Assembly (NCBI GenBank): GCA_003157675.1
Contig: PMKG01000350.1
Coordinates: 1-6,599 of the forward strand
Source: Acidobacteriota bacterium
Lineage (GTDB): Bacteria > Acidobacteriota > Vicinamibacteria > Vicinamibacterales > Fen-181
DNA length: 6,599 nt
Direction: 5' to 3'
The notes beneath the pieces were generated by a model that saw only the letters and a program-made list of their open reading frames with translations, was not told the origin of the DNA and did not search any database. The translations under genes were made by a program, and so were the position numbers. The stretch's first letter is position 1; each line of letters starts with the position of its first letter. Shown here in pieces: positions 6,585 through 6,599 of this stretch.

Positions 6585-6599
6585 AGCCCCGCGCACGCG

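Overview
The window is GC-rich, gene-dense chromosomal DNA from a Gram-negative-type bacterium. An outer-membrane TonB-dependent receptor with an N-terminal carboxypeptidase-regulatory-like domain (the Oar-like architecture), a GT39-type glycosyltransferase and a lipid-activating gene pair, all at high GC, suggest an Acidobacteriota-like organism, perhaps of the Vicinamibacteria type. That assignment is inference: there is no rRNA or other marker gene here.

Layout. Bases 1-2126 carry three minus-strand genes, read right to left: a YbhN/UPF0104-type multi-membrane-span flippase-like protein, then after 81 bases a free-standing acyl carrier protein, then a fatty-acyl-AMP ligase-type adenylating enzyme. 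The ligase start codon shares one base with the carrier-protein stop codon, and the ligase gene runs off the left edge, so only its first 298 residues are visible. Bases 2127-2342 form a divergent intergenic region with an 8+8 dyad next to a candidate -10 box and a helically phased direct repeat. Bases 2343-3938 encode a plus-strand GT39/ArnT-like membrane glycosyltransferase. Bases 4014-6509 encode an 831-residue TonB-dependent receptor on the plus strand. Bases 6506-6584 are a compact element with perfect 18-bp inverted ends that begins inside the receptor's stop codon region.

How the genes may work together. The ligase would activate a fatty acid as acyl-adenylate and load it onto the carrier protein, for a downstream lipid, lipopeptide or polyketide enzyme that is probably encoded beyond base 1. 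The flippase-like membrane protein fits a role with a lipid product at the inner membrane, but its substrate cannot be read from sequence. The divergent glycosyltransferase would move a sugar from a polyprenyl-phosphate donor on the periplasmic side. A cell-envelope lipid or glycolipid theme therefore links the first four genes. The receptor is probably an independent uptake or surface protein.

The most interesting item is the 79-bp terminal inverted-repeat element. Its CTAG ends match an IS630/Tc1-type insertion into a CTAG target (TA duplication) that left the receptor's TAG stop codon unchanged. No tRNA, rRNA, CRISPR array or full-length transposase gene was found.
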